The translations under genes were made by a program, and so were the position numbers. A model generated the notes under the pieces. It was not told where the DNA came from. It searched no databases and saw only the letters and a list, made by a program, of their open reading frames with translations. Below, one piece after another: positions 15,902-24,411 of a DNA stretch of 64,000 nt; the first letter of the stretch is position 1; every line of letters begins with the position of its first letter. The DNA comes from Acrocarpospora pleiomorpha (GTDB lineage: Bacteria > Actinomycetota > Actinomycetes > Streptosporangiales > Streptosporangiaceae), in assembly GCF_009687885.1 (NCBI RefSeq), contig NZ_BLAF01000023.1:80833-144832 (forward strand), written 5' to 3'.

Positions 15902-17236
15902 TCACTGGGCCCGGTAGAGTTCGGCGACCCGGAACGCCAGGTCGAGCGACTGGCCCCGATTGAGCCGGGGATCGCACGCGGTCTCGTAGCGCAGCGCCAG
16001 ATCGCCCTCCACGATCGGGTGTCCGCCGCCGACACACTCGGTGACATCGTCGCCGGTGAACTCGATGTGGATGCCGCCCGGGTGGGTGCCCAGCGCGCGG
16101 TGCACCTCGAAGAACCCGGCCACCTCGTCCAGCACGTCGTCGAGCCGCCGGGTCTTGTAGCCCCCGGCCGCCTCGAAGGTGTTGCCGTGCATCGGGTCGC
16201 ACACCCAGGCCACCGTCGCCCCGCTGGCACTGACCTTCTCCACCAGCATCGGCAGCGCCTCGCGAACCCTGCCCGCGCCCATCCGGGTGATGAAGGTGAG
16301 CCGCCCCGGCTCGTTGTCCGGGTTGAGCTTCTCCACCAGGGTGAGCGCCTCCTCCGGCGTGGTGGCCGGGCCCAGCTTCACCCCGATCGGGTTGCGGATC
16401 TTGCTGAAGAACTCCACGTGCGCGCCGTCCAGCTGCCGGGTGCGCTCACCGATCCAGACCATGTGCGCGGACACGTCGTAGGGCAGACCGGTGCGCGAGT
16501 CGATCCGGGTGAGCGCGTGATCGTAGTCGAGGATCAGCGCTTCGTGCGACGAGTAGAACTCAACAGTGTGGAATTCTTCGGGTTCGGCCCCGCAAGCGCG
16601 CATGAACGCGAGCGCGTGATCGATCTCGCGGGCCAGTTGCTCATACCGCTGCCCGGCCGGGGAACCCGCCACGAAGTCCTGGTTCCAGGCGTGCACCTGG
16701 CGCAGGTCGGCGTAGCCGCCCTTGGTGAAGGCGCGGGCCAGGTTGAGCGTCACCGCCGAGGAGTGGTAGGCGCGCAGCAGCCGGCCCGGGTCGGGAACCC
16801 GGGCCTCGGGGGTGAAGTCGAAGCCGTTGACCATGTCGCCCCGGTAGGCGGGCAGCTCCACGCCCTGCCGGGTCTCGGTGTTCTTGGAGCGCGGCTTGGC
16901 GAACTGCCCGGCCAGCCGCCCGATCTTGACCACCGGCACCCGCCCCGCGTAGGTGAGCACGATCGCCATCTGGAGCAGCGTCTTGAGCTTGTTCCGCACG
17001 TTGTCGGCGGTGGCTCCGGCGAAGGTCTCGGCGCAGTCGCCGCCCTGCAGCACGAAGGCCTCGCCCCGGGCGACCGCGGCCAGGTGGTCCTTGAGCTGGT
17101 CGCACTCGCCGGCGAAGACCAGTGGCGGCAGCCCCTTGAGCTCGGCCACCACGTGGTCCAACGCGGCCCGGTCGGGCCATTCGGGCTGCTGGGCGGCGGG
17201 CAGGTCACGCCAGGTATCGAGGTTCAGAGCGCTCAC
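15902..17236 (-). CDS. aroH: Class II 3-deoxy-7-phosphoheptulonate (DAHP) synthase
   Basis: This enzyme condenses phosphoenolpyruvate and erythrose-4-phosphate in the first step of the shikimate pathway. Plant/actinobacterial class II motifs are visible: QGGDCAETF, KIGRLAGQFAKPRS, RGDMVNGF, TRMGAGRVREALP and WVCDPMHGNT. The GTG at 17236 (SALNLDTWRDLPAAQQPEWPD) gives 444 residues, the family norm; the open frame continues upstream to 19249 only as the antisense of other genes. No clear ribosome site is visible. It follows the FAD monooxygenase gene by 11 bp, suggesting cotranscription. The symbol is tentative because actinobacterial class II enzymes are variously called AroF, AroG or AroH. Confidence 0.92.
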   Translation of the reverse strand: MSALNLDTWRDLPAAQQPEWPDRAALDHVVAELKGLPPLVFAGECDQLKDHLAAVARGEAFVLQGGDCAETFAGATADNVRNKLKTLLQMAIVLTYAGRVPVVKIGRLAGQFAKPRSKNTETRQGVELPAYRGDMVNGFDFTPEARVPDPGRLLRAYHSSAVTLNLARAFTKGGYADLRQVHAWNQDFVAGSPAGQRYEQLAREIDHALAFMRACGAEPEEFHTVEFYSSHEALILDYDHALTRIDSRTGLPYDVSAHMVWIGERTRQLDGAHVEFFSKIRNPIGVKLGPATTPEEALTLVEKLNPDNEPGRLTFITRMGAGRVREALPMLVEKVSASGATVAWVCDPMHGNTFEAAGGYKTRRLDDVLDEVAGFFEVHRALGTHPGGIHIEFTGDDVTECVGGGHPIVEGDLALRYETACDPRLNRGQSLDLAFRVAELYRAQ

Positions 17237-17247
17237 GACAACCCAGG

Positions 17248-18504
17248 TTATTGCACGGCGTCCACCGTCACCGCCCTCATGTCCACGTGGTGAGACCGTA
17301 CGTGTTCCGGCAGGAAGCCGAGGCCGACCACCCGCCCGGCCAGCCGCTTCAGCGGTCCGGGGATGTTCCGGGCCGCGCCGCCGAGGTCCTGGGAGAGCTC
17401 CTGGCCGGACAGGACCTTGGCGATGACCCGGTTCTGGATCTGCAGCTGCAGGAACTGGGTGGCCACCGTCGGATACATCCGCCGCCGCTGCACCCGGGCC
17501 AGCAGCGAGTCCGGCACCGGATCGAGCACCGGGCGCCTGCGCCGCTGGGCCTTCGCCATCGGCCCGGCCAGGATGTTGGCCGCCGCCACCGCGTCCTGCA
17601 CGGCCAGGTTGATGCCGACGCCGGCGATCGGGGACATGGCGTGCGCGGCGTCGCCGATCACCAGCAGCCCGGGCAGGTGCCAGCGGCGCAGCCGGTTCAC
17701 GCGCACGGTGAGCACGCTCACGTCGTCGAAGGTCAGCGCGTCCGGCTCGAGGAAGGGCACCAGACGCTTGACGGTGTCCCGGAAAGCGGCCACGCCGCGC
17801 GCCTTGAGCGCCTCGTAACCGCCCTTTGGGATCAGATAGGCCAGCTGCCAGTAGGAGTCCCGGTTGATCGCCGCGACGCCGACGCCGGCGCCCGGCCGCA
17901 GGAACGTCTCCACCGGGTCGCCGTCGTGCCGGTCCAGCCGGAACCAGGCCACGTCCATCGGCGCGCCCAGCTCGACCGGCTGGAACCCGGCCGCCCGCCG
18001 CAGGCCGGATCCCCGCCCGTCGGCCGCGACGGTGAGCGCCGCCCGGATCTCCCGCTCCCGCCCCTCCTCCCGGTACTTCACGCCGCGCACGGCGCCGCCG
18101 TCCCTGATCAGGTCGTACGCCTCCGCCCGCATGATCAGCCTGAAGTTGGGCAGCCGGGCGGCGGCCGTGGTGATCATGTTCAGGAACTCCCACTGCGGCA
18201 CCATCGCGACATGCCGGTACCGGCAGGGCAGCCGCCGGAAGTCGGCCAGCGGCACCAGCTCCTCGCCGGTGTTCAGCGCCAGGAACGGCAGGGTGTGGTG
18301 CGGCAGCTTCTCGAACTCCGCCATCAGGCCCAGCTCGTCCAGGACCTGCAGGGTGGACGGATGGATGGTGTCGCCCCTGAAGTCGCGCAGGAAGTCGGCG
18401 TGCTTCTCCAGCAGGGTCACGTCGATCCCGGCCCGGGCCAGCAGCAGCGCCAGCATCGCTCCCGCGGGCCCGCCGCCCGCGATCACGCACGTGGTGTCGG
18501 TCAT
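17248..18504 (-). CDS. FAD-dependent aromatic-hydroxylase-like monooxygenase
   Basis: The 418-residue protein belongs to the PHBH-fold group: an N-terminal CVIAGGGPAGAMLALLLARAG Rossmann motif, an RGDTIHPSTL segment, an internal AADGRGSGLR segment (DG motif) and GDAAHAMSPIAGVGINLAVQDA (FAD ribityl site). Family members hydroxylate aromatics or polyketides with NAD(P)H and O2. The substrate is not predictable. It is 11 bp upstream of DAHP synthase on the same strand, which suggests an aromatic-metabolism link. It faces sigK across 118 bp, where no clear consensus promoter was found. Confidence 0.85.
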   Translation of the reverse strand: MTDTTCVIAGGGPAGAMLALLLARAGIDVTLLEKHADFLRDFRGDTIHPSTLQVLDELGLMAEFEKLPHHTLPFLALNTGEELVPLADFRRLPCRYRHVAMVPQWEFLNMITTAAARLPNFRLIMRAEAYDLIRDGGAVRGVKYREEGREREIRAALTVAADGRGSGLRRAAGFQPVELGAPMDVAWFRLDRHDGDPVETFLRPGAGVGVAAINRDSYWQLAYLIPKGGYEALKARGVAAFRDTVKRLVPFLEPDALTFDDVSVLTVRVNRLRRWHLPGLLVIGDAAHAMSPIAGVGINLAVQDAVAAANILAGPMAKAQRRRRPVLDPVPDSLLARVQRRRMYPTVATQFLQLQIQNRVIAKVLSGQELSQDLGGAARNIPGPLKRLAGRVVGLGFLPEHVRSHHVDMRAVTVDAVQ

Positions 18505-18622
18505 AATTCATCACCCCTTGAAATATGGTGTCACCCGCCGGCGGCCGGCTGAAGCCGCCTACCCGGGAAAAATCCCGGCAACCCCACCAATCCACGGGGG
18601 CCCTGGTGGCGAATAGCCCAGT

Positions 18623-19204
18623 GTGAACGAGGTTGTGTCCATGCTCGCGGCGGGACGCGGCCCGGGGCTCGAGGAGCTGCTGGGTGAGGTCGCGCGCGGC
18701 GATGAAGCGGCTTTCGAGCGGTTCTACGACCGTGTCAGCGGCCAGGTCTTCGGGCTGATCCGTCGGGTCCTGCGGGACCGGGCGCAGGCCGAGGAGGTGG
18801 CCCAGGAGGTCCTGGTCGAGGTCTGGCGCACGGCCGCCCGGTTCGACCCGGACAAGGGGAGCGCCCTGTCCTGGGTCCTGACGATGGCGCACCGCCGCGC
18901 GGTCGACCGGGTCAGGTCGGCGCAGGCCGCCACCGACCGGGAGGAACGCGCCGCCCGGCTGGACAACGACGTCGCCTACGACCAGGTCGCCGAGGCGGTG
19001 ACCACCCGCTTGGAGGGCGAACGGGTGCGTCGCTGCCTCGACGGCCTGACCGACCTGCAACGCCAGGCGGTCACGATGGCGTACTACGGGGGATACAGCT
19101 ACCCGGAAGTAGCCGGGTTGCTCAAGGTGCCACTGGGCACAGTCAAGACACGCATGCGCGACGGACTGGTTCGACTGCGCGACTGCATGGGGGTGGACAA
19201 ATGA
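18623..19204 (+). CDS. sigK: ECF RNA polymerase sigma factor, SigK-like
   Basis: Region 2 (FERFYDRVSGQVFGLIRRVLRD, then QEVLVEVWRTAARFDP) and region 4 (LTDLQRQAVTMAYYGGYSYPEVAGLLKVPLGTVKTRMRDGLVRLRD) are both intact in 193 residues. The immediately following gene, overlapping by 4 bp, is an RskA-type anti-sigma factor, the standard SigK arrangement. A tandem GTG at 18621 would be out of frame; GTG 18623 is used. The sigma factor should be membrane-sequestered until RskA is cleaved. Target promoters are unknown. Confidence 0.9.
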   Translation: MNEVVSMLAAGRGPGLEELLGEVARGDEAAFERFYDRVSGQVFGLIRRVLRDRAQAEEVAQEVLVEVWRTAARFDPDKGSALSWVLTMAHRRAVDRVRSAQAATDREERAARLDNDVAYDQVAEAVTTRLEGERVRRCLDGLTDLQRQAVTMAYYGGYSYPEVAGLLKVPLGTVKTRMRDGLVRLRDCMGVDK

Positions 19205-19953
19205 ACGACGACCTCCACACCCTCTCGGGGGCGTACGCGCTGAACGCACTGCCGCACCGGGATCAGGGGTTGTTCGAGGAGCACCTGGCGCGCTGCGAGG
19301 CGTGCGCGGACGAGGTGCGCGGGCTGCGCGAGACCGCGGCGCGGCTGGCCGCGGGCGTGGCCGAACCGCCGCCGCTGGCCTTGAAGCGGCGGGTGCTGGC
19401 CGAGATCGCGCAGGTGCGGCAGGAGCCGCCGAGGCCGGTCAGGACCGAGCGCGCCAACCGCGCGAATGTGGTCGTGCCGCTGGCTCCCCGCTGGCGGTCC
19501 CGGCTGGCCGTCGGGCTGGCGGCGGCCTCGGTGGCCGCGGCCGTCACGGTCGGGGTGGTGGCGGTCAACACGGTCCAGCAGCGGGACCGCACGCTGGCCG
19601 AGACCCAGAACTTGCTGGCGGCGACCCAGAACCTGCTGGCCGCGCCGGACGCCGTGGTCCGGCGGGTGCCGATGACGGGCGGCGGAGGGGCGACCATCGT
19701 GCTCTCGCCGCACCAGGGCAAGCTCATGTTCGCCTCGGACATGCCCGGGCTGCCGTCCGACCAGACGTACCAGATGTGGCTGATCGGCCCGACCGGGATC
19801 CACTCGGCCGGTCTGGTGGACGGCGGCGGCGGGGTCAGGACGGCCACGCTGACCGTCCCCGGCGAGGCGGAGCGGTTCGGCGTGACGGTCGAGCCCGCGG
19901 GCGGTTCCCGGCAGCCGACCACCACGCCGATCCTGCTCACGAAGCTCGCCTGA
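19201..19953 (+). CDS. rskA: Anti-sigma-K factor, RskA-like
   Basis: The 250-residue protein has an N-terminal zinc-binding anti-sigma domain (HRDQGLFEEHLARCEACADE, H-x3-C-x2-C type), one membrane segment (SRLAVGLAAASVAAAVTVGVVAV, about residues 100-122), and an extracytoplasmic RskA domain with the conserved LPSDQTYQMWLIGP and SAGLVDGGGG segments. It should hold SigK at the membrane and release it after stepwise proteolysis. A short duplicated QNLLAATQNLLAA follows the membrane span. The start overlaps the sigK stop (ATGA); the last 17 bp overlap the converging kinase gene. Confidence 0.92.
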   Translation: MNDDLHTLSGAYALNALPHRDQGLFEEHLARCEACADEVRGLRETAARLAAGVAEPPPLALKRRVLAEIAQVRQEPPRPVRTERANRANVVVPLAPRWRSRLAVGLAAASVAAAVTVGVVAVNTVQQRDRTLAETQNLLAATQNLLAAPDAVVRRVPMTGGGGATIVLSPHQGKLMFASDMPGLPSDQTYQMWLIGPTGIHSAGLVDGGGGVRTATLTVPGEAERFGVTVEPAGGSRQPTTTPILLTKLA

Positions 19954-20920
19954 GCACCTCCAGGGCCCGGACCAGGCTCTCGGTGGCCAGCCCGCGGATC
20001 CGCGCGTAGGACTCCTCGGGGTACTGCCGGGGGCCGTTCTCGACCAGCAGGATCAGGTAGAGGTAGGCCCGGTAGAGCGCCACCCTGACCTCGGTGGTGT
20101 GGGTGAACAGGCCGAACCCGCCGCCGTCGTGGTATCCGGCCAGCATCGGGTCGTCGCCCTGGATCTCGCCGAAGATCGTCGGGGTGACGAAGTCGGCGAT
20201 CGGGTCGCCCCAGAAGGCCCGCTCGTGGTCGATGAGCGCCTCGATCCTGCCGTCCTTGAGGAAGACGTTGCCGGGCCAGATGTCGAAGTGCACCAGCCGG
20301 GGGGTGACGATCTCGTCCAGCGCGGCGGCGTTGGTGTGGAACAGGCGGGCGATCTCCACGATGGTGGCGGGCAGCGGCGTGGCGTAGCGCACGGCGTCGT
20401 CCAGCAGCGCCCCGGCCATGACCAGGAACGCCTCCCGCCAGGTGCCGCCGGTGAGTCCCGCGTACGGGTAGCCGAACACGCCCGTGCCCGGGATCGCGTG
20501 CAGCGTGGCCAGGTGGCGGCCGAGCTCGAAGCGGATCTCGCGGTCCTGGGCGGGCTCCAGGGTGGCATGGTTCCACGGCACCCCGTCCAGGGCGGCCAGG
20601 ATCAGGTAGTCGCCGCCGATCAGGGCGTCGTCGAAACCCGCGTGCAGCAGCGCGGGGAGCGGCAGGCCGGTGCCGGCCGCGAGGTCGTAGACCATCGCCT
20701 CGGTGCGCAGCAGATCCCGCTCGTAGGTGAGGAGTTTCAGGTCGGGCGGGGGGCCGACCTTGAGCACGACGTCCCGGCCGTCCTCCAGGCCGAGCCGCCA
20801 GACGGCGTTGGCGAAGCCGTCGGGTAACTCCTCGGAGGAGACCATCCCGACGCCCAGCGCGCCGAGCACGAGGGCGTCCAGTTCGGCGGCGGAGAGCCGT
20901 CGTTTCGTCCTGCTGTCCAT
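19937..20920 (-). CDS. APH/choline-kinase-fold phosphotransferase
   Basis: The 327-residue protein has the catalytic loop VHFDIWPGNVFL (HxDxxxxN) and metal-binding IDHERAFWGDP, with an N-lobe VVLKVGPP lysine. This fold phosphorylates small hydroxyl compounds such as aminoglycosides, sugars or choline. It follows the aldose 1-epimerase by 11 bp and is in the same transcription unit, downstream of a CebR-type operator. A sugar kinase acting after beta-glucosidase and epimerase is therefore more attractive than antibiotic resistance, but this is inference. The ATG at 20920 is chosen over the long open frame that is antisense to nothing. Confidence 0.8.
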   Translation of the reverse strand: MDSRTKRRLSAAELDALVLGALGVGMVSSEELPDGFANAVWRLGLEDGRDVVLKVGPPPDLKLLTYERDLLRTEAMVYDLAAGTGLPLPALLHAGFDDALIGGDYLILAALDGVPWNHATLEPAQDREIRFELGRHLATLHAIPGTGVFGYPYAGLTGGTWREAFLVMAGALLDDAVRYATPLPATIVEIARLFHTNAAALDEIVTPRLVHFDIWPGNVFLKDGRIEALIDHERAFWGDPIADFVTPTIFGEIQGDDPMLAGYHDGGGFGLFTHTTEVRVALYRAYLYLILLVENGPRQYPEESYARIRGLATESLVRALEVLRRAS

Positions 20921-20931
20921 AGATGGGAGTC

Positions 20932-21810
20932 CTAGTTGATGGCGAGGGTCCAGGCGGCCTCGTGCGTGTCTCCGGGCTTCAGCACGATCAGGTCGGTGCC
21001 GGAGTTGAACGCGTCCGGCGGGCAGGTCATGGGTTCGACGGCCAGCCCGCGGAAGCCGAGCCCGGTCCCGGTGCAGACCTGAACCCAGGGCAGCACCTCC
21101 GGGTCCCACGACATCTCCAGGCCGCCTTCCGGGCCGCGCACCCGCACCCGCCCGGCCGTCAGGCCGGTGAAGGCGTGGTCGATCGCCGTCTCCCCGATCT
21201 GGCGGGGGGCGCGGTAGTCGTACGGCGTGTACGTGACGTCCTCCAGCGTGACGGGCGCGAGGATGTCGTTGACGAGCAGGACCTTGGCCGCGGGCAGATC
21301 CAGCTCGTACTCCCGGACGTCCGGGCCGGAGAGCAGCCACGGGTGCGGCCCGGTGCCGTAGGGCGCGGCGGTCTCGCCCACGTTCTCGGCGGTCATGGTG
21401 GTCGTCAGGCCGTTCGCCGACAGGTCGTGCCGCAGCTCGAACCGCAGCCGGAACGGGTAGCCCGGTCTCGGCTCCAACGCGAGCGTCAGGCGGATGAACG
21501 CGTGCTCGTCCTCGACGGAGGCGAACTCCACCGCCGTCCACGGCACGTCCGCGACGAACCCGTGCAGCGCGTGACCCCGGTCGGGCTCGTTGACCGGCAG
21601 CTCGAAGCACTCGTCGGCGAACACGTATCGGGCGCCCACCACCCGGTTCGGCCACGGCGCGAGCACCGCCCCGCTGTAGAAGGGGATCGGGCCGTCCTCC
21701 GGCCAGCTCGGCAGGAGCTCGTGGCCACCGCGCCAGAGGCCGTTGACGGCGCCGCCGAGCTCGGTGACATCGGCGCGATAGCCACCACCGAGAAGTGTGA
21801 ACTGGGACAC
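20932..21810 (-). CDS. Aldose 1-epimerase family protein
   Basis: The enzyme (292 residues from GTG 21810, which follows AAAGGACC by 5 bp) interconverts alpha and beta anomers of free sugars. Family elements are APWPNRV, HALHGFV (catalytic His), YGTGPHPWLL (second His), DHAFTG and a C-terminal LAVEPMTCPPDAFNSG with the catalytic Glu. It starts 73 bp from a perfect CebR-type operator and is followed by a kinase-like gene. The placement suggests handling of beta-glucose released by the adjacent GH1 enzyme. Confidence 0.88.
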   Translation of the reverse strand: MSQFTLLGGGYRADVTELGGAVNGLWRGGHELLPSWPEDGPIPFYSGAVLAPWPNRVVGARYVFADECFELPVNEPDRGHALHGFVADVPWTAVEFASVEDEHAFIRLTLALEPRPGYPFRLRFELRHDLSANGLTTTMTAENVGETAAPYGTGPHPWLLSGPDVREYELDLPAAKVLLVNDILAPVTLEDVTYTPYDYRAPRQIGETAIDHAFTGLTAGRVRVRGPEGGLEMSWDPEVLPWVQVCTGTGLGFRGLAVEPMTCPPDAFNSGTDLIVLKPGDTHEAAWTLAIN

Positions 21811-21882
21811 GGGGGTCCTTTCTAGGCATTGGCCGTACCTGAGGCACGGCGGGACCCATATTAATGACAATTCCGGCAAGGC

Positions 21883-21900
21883 TGTGGGAGCGCTCCCACA
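21883..21900. promoter_or_regulatory. CebR/CelR-type operator upstream of the epimerase-kinase pair
   Basis: TGTGGGAGCGCTCCCACA is an 18-bp perfect palindrome containing the exact 14-bp CebR/CelR box (21885-21898). On the minus strand a -35-like TTGACT (21929-21924) and a weak -10-like TAATCT (21905-21900), 18 bp apart, abut it, so the repressor would sit at the transcription start of the epimerase gene. Confidence 0.75.
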
Positions 21901-21947
21901 GATTAAGGCGACTTTGATGGGATAGTCAACTAATTGAAATCAGGGAA

Positions 21948-23249
21948 TCACCGCAGTTCTCCGGTCCTGATCAGGTCGCGGTACCAGTGGGCGCTGTCCT
22001 TCGGAACGCGCTTCTGCGTCTCGAAGTCGACGTGCACGATGCCGAAACGCTGGGCGTAGCCCTCGGCCCACTCGAAGTTGTCGAGCAGCGACCAGACGTG
22101 GTAGCCCTCGACCCGCACGCCCGCCTTCATCGCGCGGTGCATCGCGGCCAGGTGGCCGCGCAGGTAGGAGATCCGGTCCTCGTCGGCGACGCGCCCGTCC
22201 GCGCCCGGCTCGTCGTCGGTGGCCAGGCCGTTCTCGGTGATGACGAGGGGGACTTCGGGGTAGTCGCGCTTGACCCGGACCAGGATGTCGTGGAAGCCGT
22301 CCGGGTAGTCCTCCAGCCAGCCCGCCTGCCGGGTCCGGTGTCTGATCACCCGGCGCTGGTCGGGGCCGACGAAGATGGGCGTGTAGTACTGCACGCCGAG
22401 CAGGTCGATCGGCTCGCTGATCGCGGCCAGGTCGTCTTCCCGGATGTGGCTCCGGTCGGCGGGCAGCGTCTCCTCGGGGTAGAACCCCTTGAAGATCGGA
22501 TCCAGGTAGAGCCGGTTCTCGACGGCGTCCTGCCGCACGGCCGCGTCCCTGGCCTCCTGGCTGTCCTCGGCCGGGTAGGTGGGGTGCAGGTTGAGGGCGG
22601 GGCCGATCCGGCGCCCGGGATGCTGCTCGTGCAGCAGGCGGGAGGCCAGGCCGTGCGCCAACAGCAGGTGGTGGCAGGCCACCAGGGCGCGGCCGGAGTC
22701 GGCGATCCCCGGCGCGTGCACGCCCTGCCGGTAGCCGCAGTCCACCACGGTCTTCGGCTCGTTGACGGTCAGCCAGTCGCGCGCGTGCAGCGCCCCGAAG
22801 ACGATCTCCGCGTACTCGGCGAACCGGAGCGCCGTGTCCCGGCTCTCCCAGCCGCCCGCGTCCTGCAGGGCCTGCGGCAGGTCCCAGTGGAAGAGCGTCA
22901 CCATCGGCCGGATGCCGCGCTCGACCAGGCCGTCGATCAGCCGCCGGTAGAAGTCCAGGCCCTTCTGGTTGGCCTTGCCGGAACCGTTGGGCTGGATCCG
23001 CGGCCAGGCCACCGAGAACCGGTAGCTCTGCAGGCCGAGGTCCCGCATCAGGTCGAGGTCCTGGGCGTAGCGGTGGTAGTGGTCGGCGCCGGGGTCCCCG
23101 GTGTCGCCGCCGCGCACCTTCCCGGGCGTGGCGGCGAAGGTGTCCCAGATGGACACCCCCCGGCCGTCCTCCTTGGTCGCTCCCTCGATCTGGTACGCCG
23201 ACGTGGACGCACCCCAGACGAAGTCACTGGGGAACCTCAAGGCGTTCAT
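21948..23249 (-). CDS. GH1 beta-glucosidase, last gene of the NRPS operon
   Basis: The 433-residue enzyme has the GH1 N-terminal signature FVWGASTSAYQIEGA, acid/base Glu in LTVNEP and nucleophile Glu in VITENG. No signal peptide is present, so it acts in the cytoplasm on imported beta-glucosides or on a glucosylated metabolite. An AGGAGG ribosome site precedes its ATG. It lies 52 bp after the E2 gene in the same direction, so it may be cotranscribed with the biosynthetic genes. It is a paralogue of the second GH1 in the cellobiose operon (49162-50598), which is longer. Confidence 0.9.
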   Translation of the reverse strand: MNALRFPSDFVWGASTSAYQIEGATKEDGRGVSIWDTFAATPGKVRGGDTGDPGADHYHRYAQDLDLMRDLGLQSYRFSVAWPRIQPNGSGKANQKGLDFYRRLIDGLVERGIRPMVTLFHWDLPQALQDAGGWESRDTALRFAEYAEIVFGALHARDWLTVNEPKTVVDCGYRQGVHAPGIADSGRALVACHHLLLAHGLASRLLHEQHPGRRIGPALNLHPTYPAEDSQEARDAAVRQDAVENRLYLDPIFKGFYPEETLPADRSHIREDDLAAISEPIDLLGVQYYTPIFVGPDQRRVIRHRTRQAGWLEDYPDGFHDILVRVKRDYPEVPLVITENGLATDDEPGADGRVADEDRISYLRGHLAAMHRAMKAGVRVEGYHVWSLLDNFEWAEGYAQRFGIVHVDFETQKRVPKDSAHWYRDLIRTGELR

Positions 23250-23301
23250 GAACCTCCTAGCTGGGTTGTCAGTGTCAGCAGGAATACGCGCTTACGACGA
23301 G

Positions 23302-24411
23302 TTATTCCAGCCATCGCCGCGGCGTCTCCAGCATCTGCTTCACCGCGCCCAGGAACATCGCGGCGTCCCGCCCGTTGACCACCCGATGGTCGAAGGCGAG
23401 CCCGAGCTGCACGGTCTGCCGGACCGTGAAACCGCCATCATCGGCGGGCGCCACTTCCTGCTGCGTCGCCGCCAGCGACAGCGCGCACACGTGGCCCGGG
23501 TAGACGATCGGGACGGCGAGCGTGATCGCGCCGTCGTTGTGCAGGGTGACGGCGATGTTGGCGCCCTCCAGGTCCCGCTCCCGGAAGCTGCCGCGCAGCG
23601 CGGTCATCCGGTAGTCCATGAGCTCGCGGGCGACCGAGTCCAGCGGCCGCGCGTCCGCGTCGCGGACGACCGGGATGAACAGGCCCTTGCCGACGTCGAT
23701 GGTCACCCCGACGTGCGCGCCCTCGGCGAGCCGGACGTAGCCGGGCTCGACCAGGGTGGCGAACAGCAGCGGGAACTCGGCCCGCTGGTCGGCGACGGCC
23801 TTCACCACCAGCTCGGATAGGCCGATCAGGGTGCGCGCGTGCTTGGACAGGTCGCGGGTGAGCTTGGCTGTGCCGGTGACGTCGATCTTGACGGCGGTGA
23901 AGGCGGCCGGGATCGTCTGGTGCGAGCGGGTGACCACGTCGCCGGTCAGCCGCTGCGCCTTGCTCAGCGCGACGAGACCGGCGCGGGCGTCCGGTTCGGG
24001 GGCGCGGGTGAGGGCCTCCACGTCCTCGCGGCGGATCACCTTCTTGCCGAGCGTGCGCACCCGCTCCGCGGGCACCCCGAGCTCGTCCATGAGCGCCCGC
24101 GCGGGAGCGGTGATGACGATCTCCCCGGCCGCGTCCTGCCGGCCCGCCGCCACGCTCACCTGCTGGGGCACGGCCTCGCCCGGCGCCTGCAACCGGGCGA
24201 TGACCTGCCCGGGTTCGCAGTCGGAGCCCTCGGCCACCACCCGGCGCAGGATGCCCGCGTCCTCGGCGAGCAGCTCCTCGGCGGTCTTGGAGGTCTCCAC
24301 CACGACCAGCGGATCGCCGATCGCCACCGCCTCGCCGTCGGCGGCCAGCCACTCCACCAGGATGTAGCTGGTGTCGTTGTTGTTGAGCTTGGGCACCTTG
24401 ATCTCGATCAC
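23302..24411 (-). CDS. Lipoyl E2 acyltransferase of a 2-oxo-acid dehydrogenase
   Basis: The 369-residue protein has one lipoyl domain (residues 1-75; lipoylated Lys42 in VVVETSKTAEE), a peripheral-subunit-binding domain (about 95-130; ITAPARALMDELGV) and a CoA-acyltransferase core (about 145-369). It passes the acyl group formed by E1 from the lipoyl arm to CoA, or here perhaps to a carrier protein. The active-site motif reads FDHRVVNG, so the usual Asp of DHRxxDG is Asn. It begins at a GTG overlapping the E1beta stop (GTGA). No E3 gene is nearby; housekeeping lipoamide dehydrogenase must serve. Confidence 0.9.
   Translation of the reverse strand: MIEIKVPKLNNNDTSYILVEWLAADGEAVAIGDPLVVVETSKTAEELLAEDAGILRRVVAEGSDCEPGQVIARLQAPGEAVPQQVSVAAGRQDAAGEIVITAPARALMDELGVPAERVRTLGKKVIRREDVEALTRAPEPDARAGLVALSKAQRLTGDVVTRSHQTIPAAFTAVKIDVTGTAKLTRDLSKHARTLIGLSELVVKAVADQRAEFPLLFATLVEPGYVRLAEGAHVGVTIDVGKGLFIPVVRDADARPLDSVARELMDYRMTALRGSFRERDLEGANIAVTLHNDGAITLAVPIVYPGHVCALSLAATQQEVAPADDGGFTVRQTVQLGLAFDHRVVNGRDAAMFLGAVKQMLETPRRWLE

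Noticed and set aside
15902-19249. 1115-codon minus-strand frame covering DAHP synthase and upstream genes
   Set aside because: Only the first 444 residues from the 3' end are DAHP synthase; the rest is antisense to the FAD monooxygenase and sigK and has no family match.
19937-21859. 640-codon frame joining the kinase-like gene with upstream sequence
   Set aside because: Residues before the ATG at 20920 are an out-of-frame reading of the epimerase gene.
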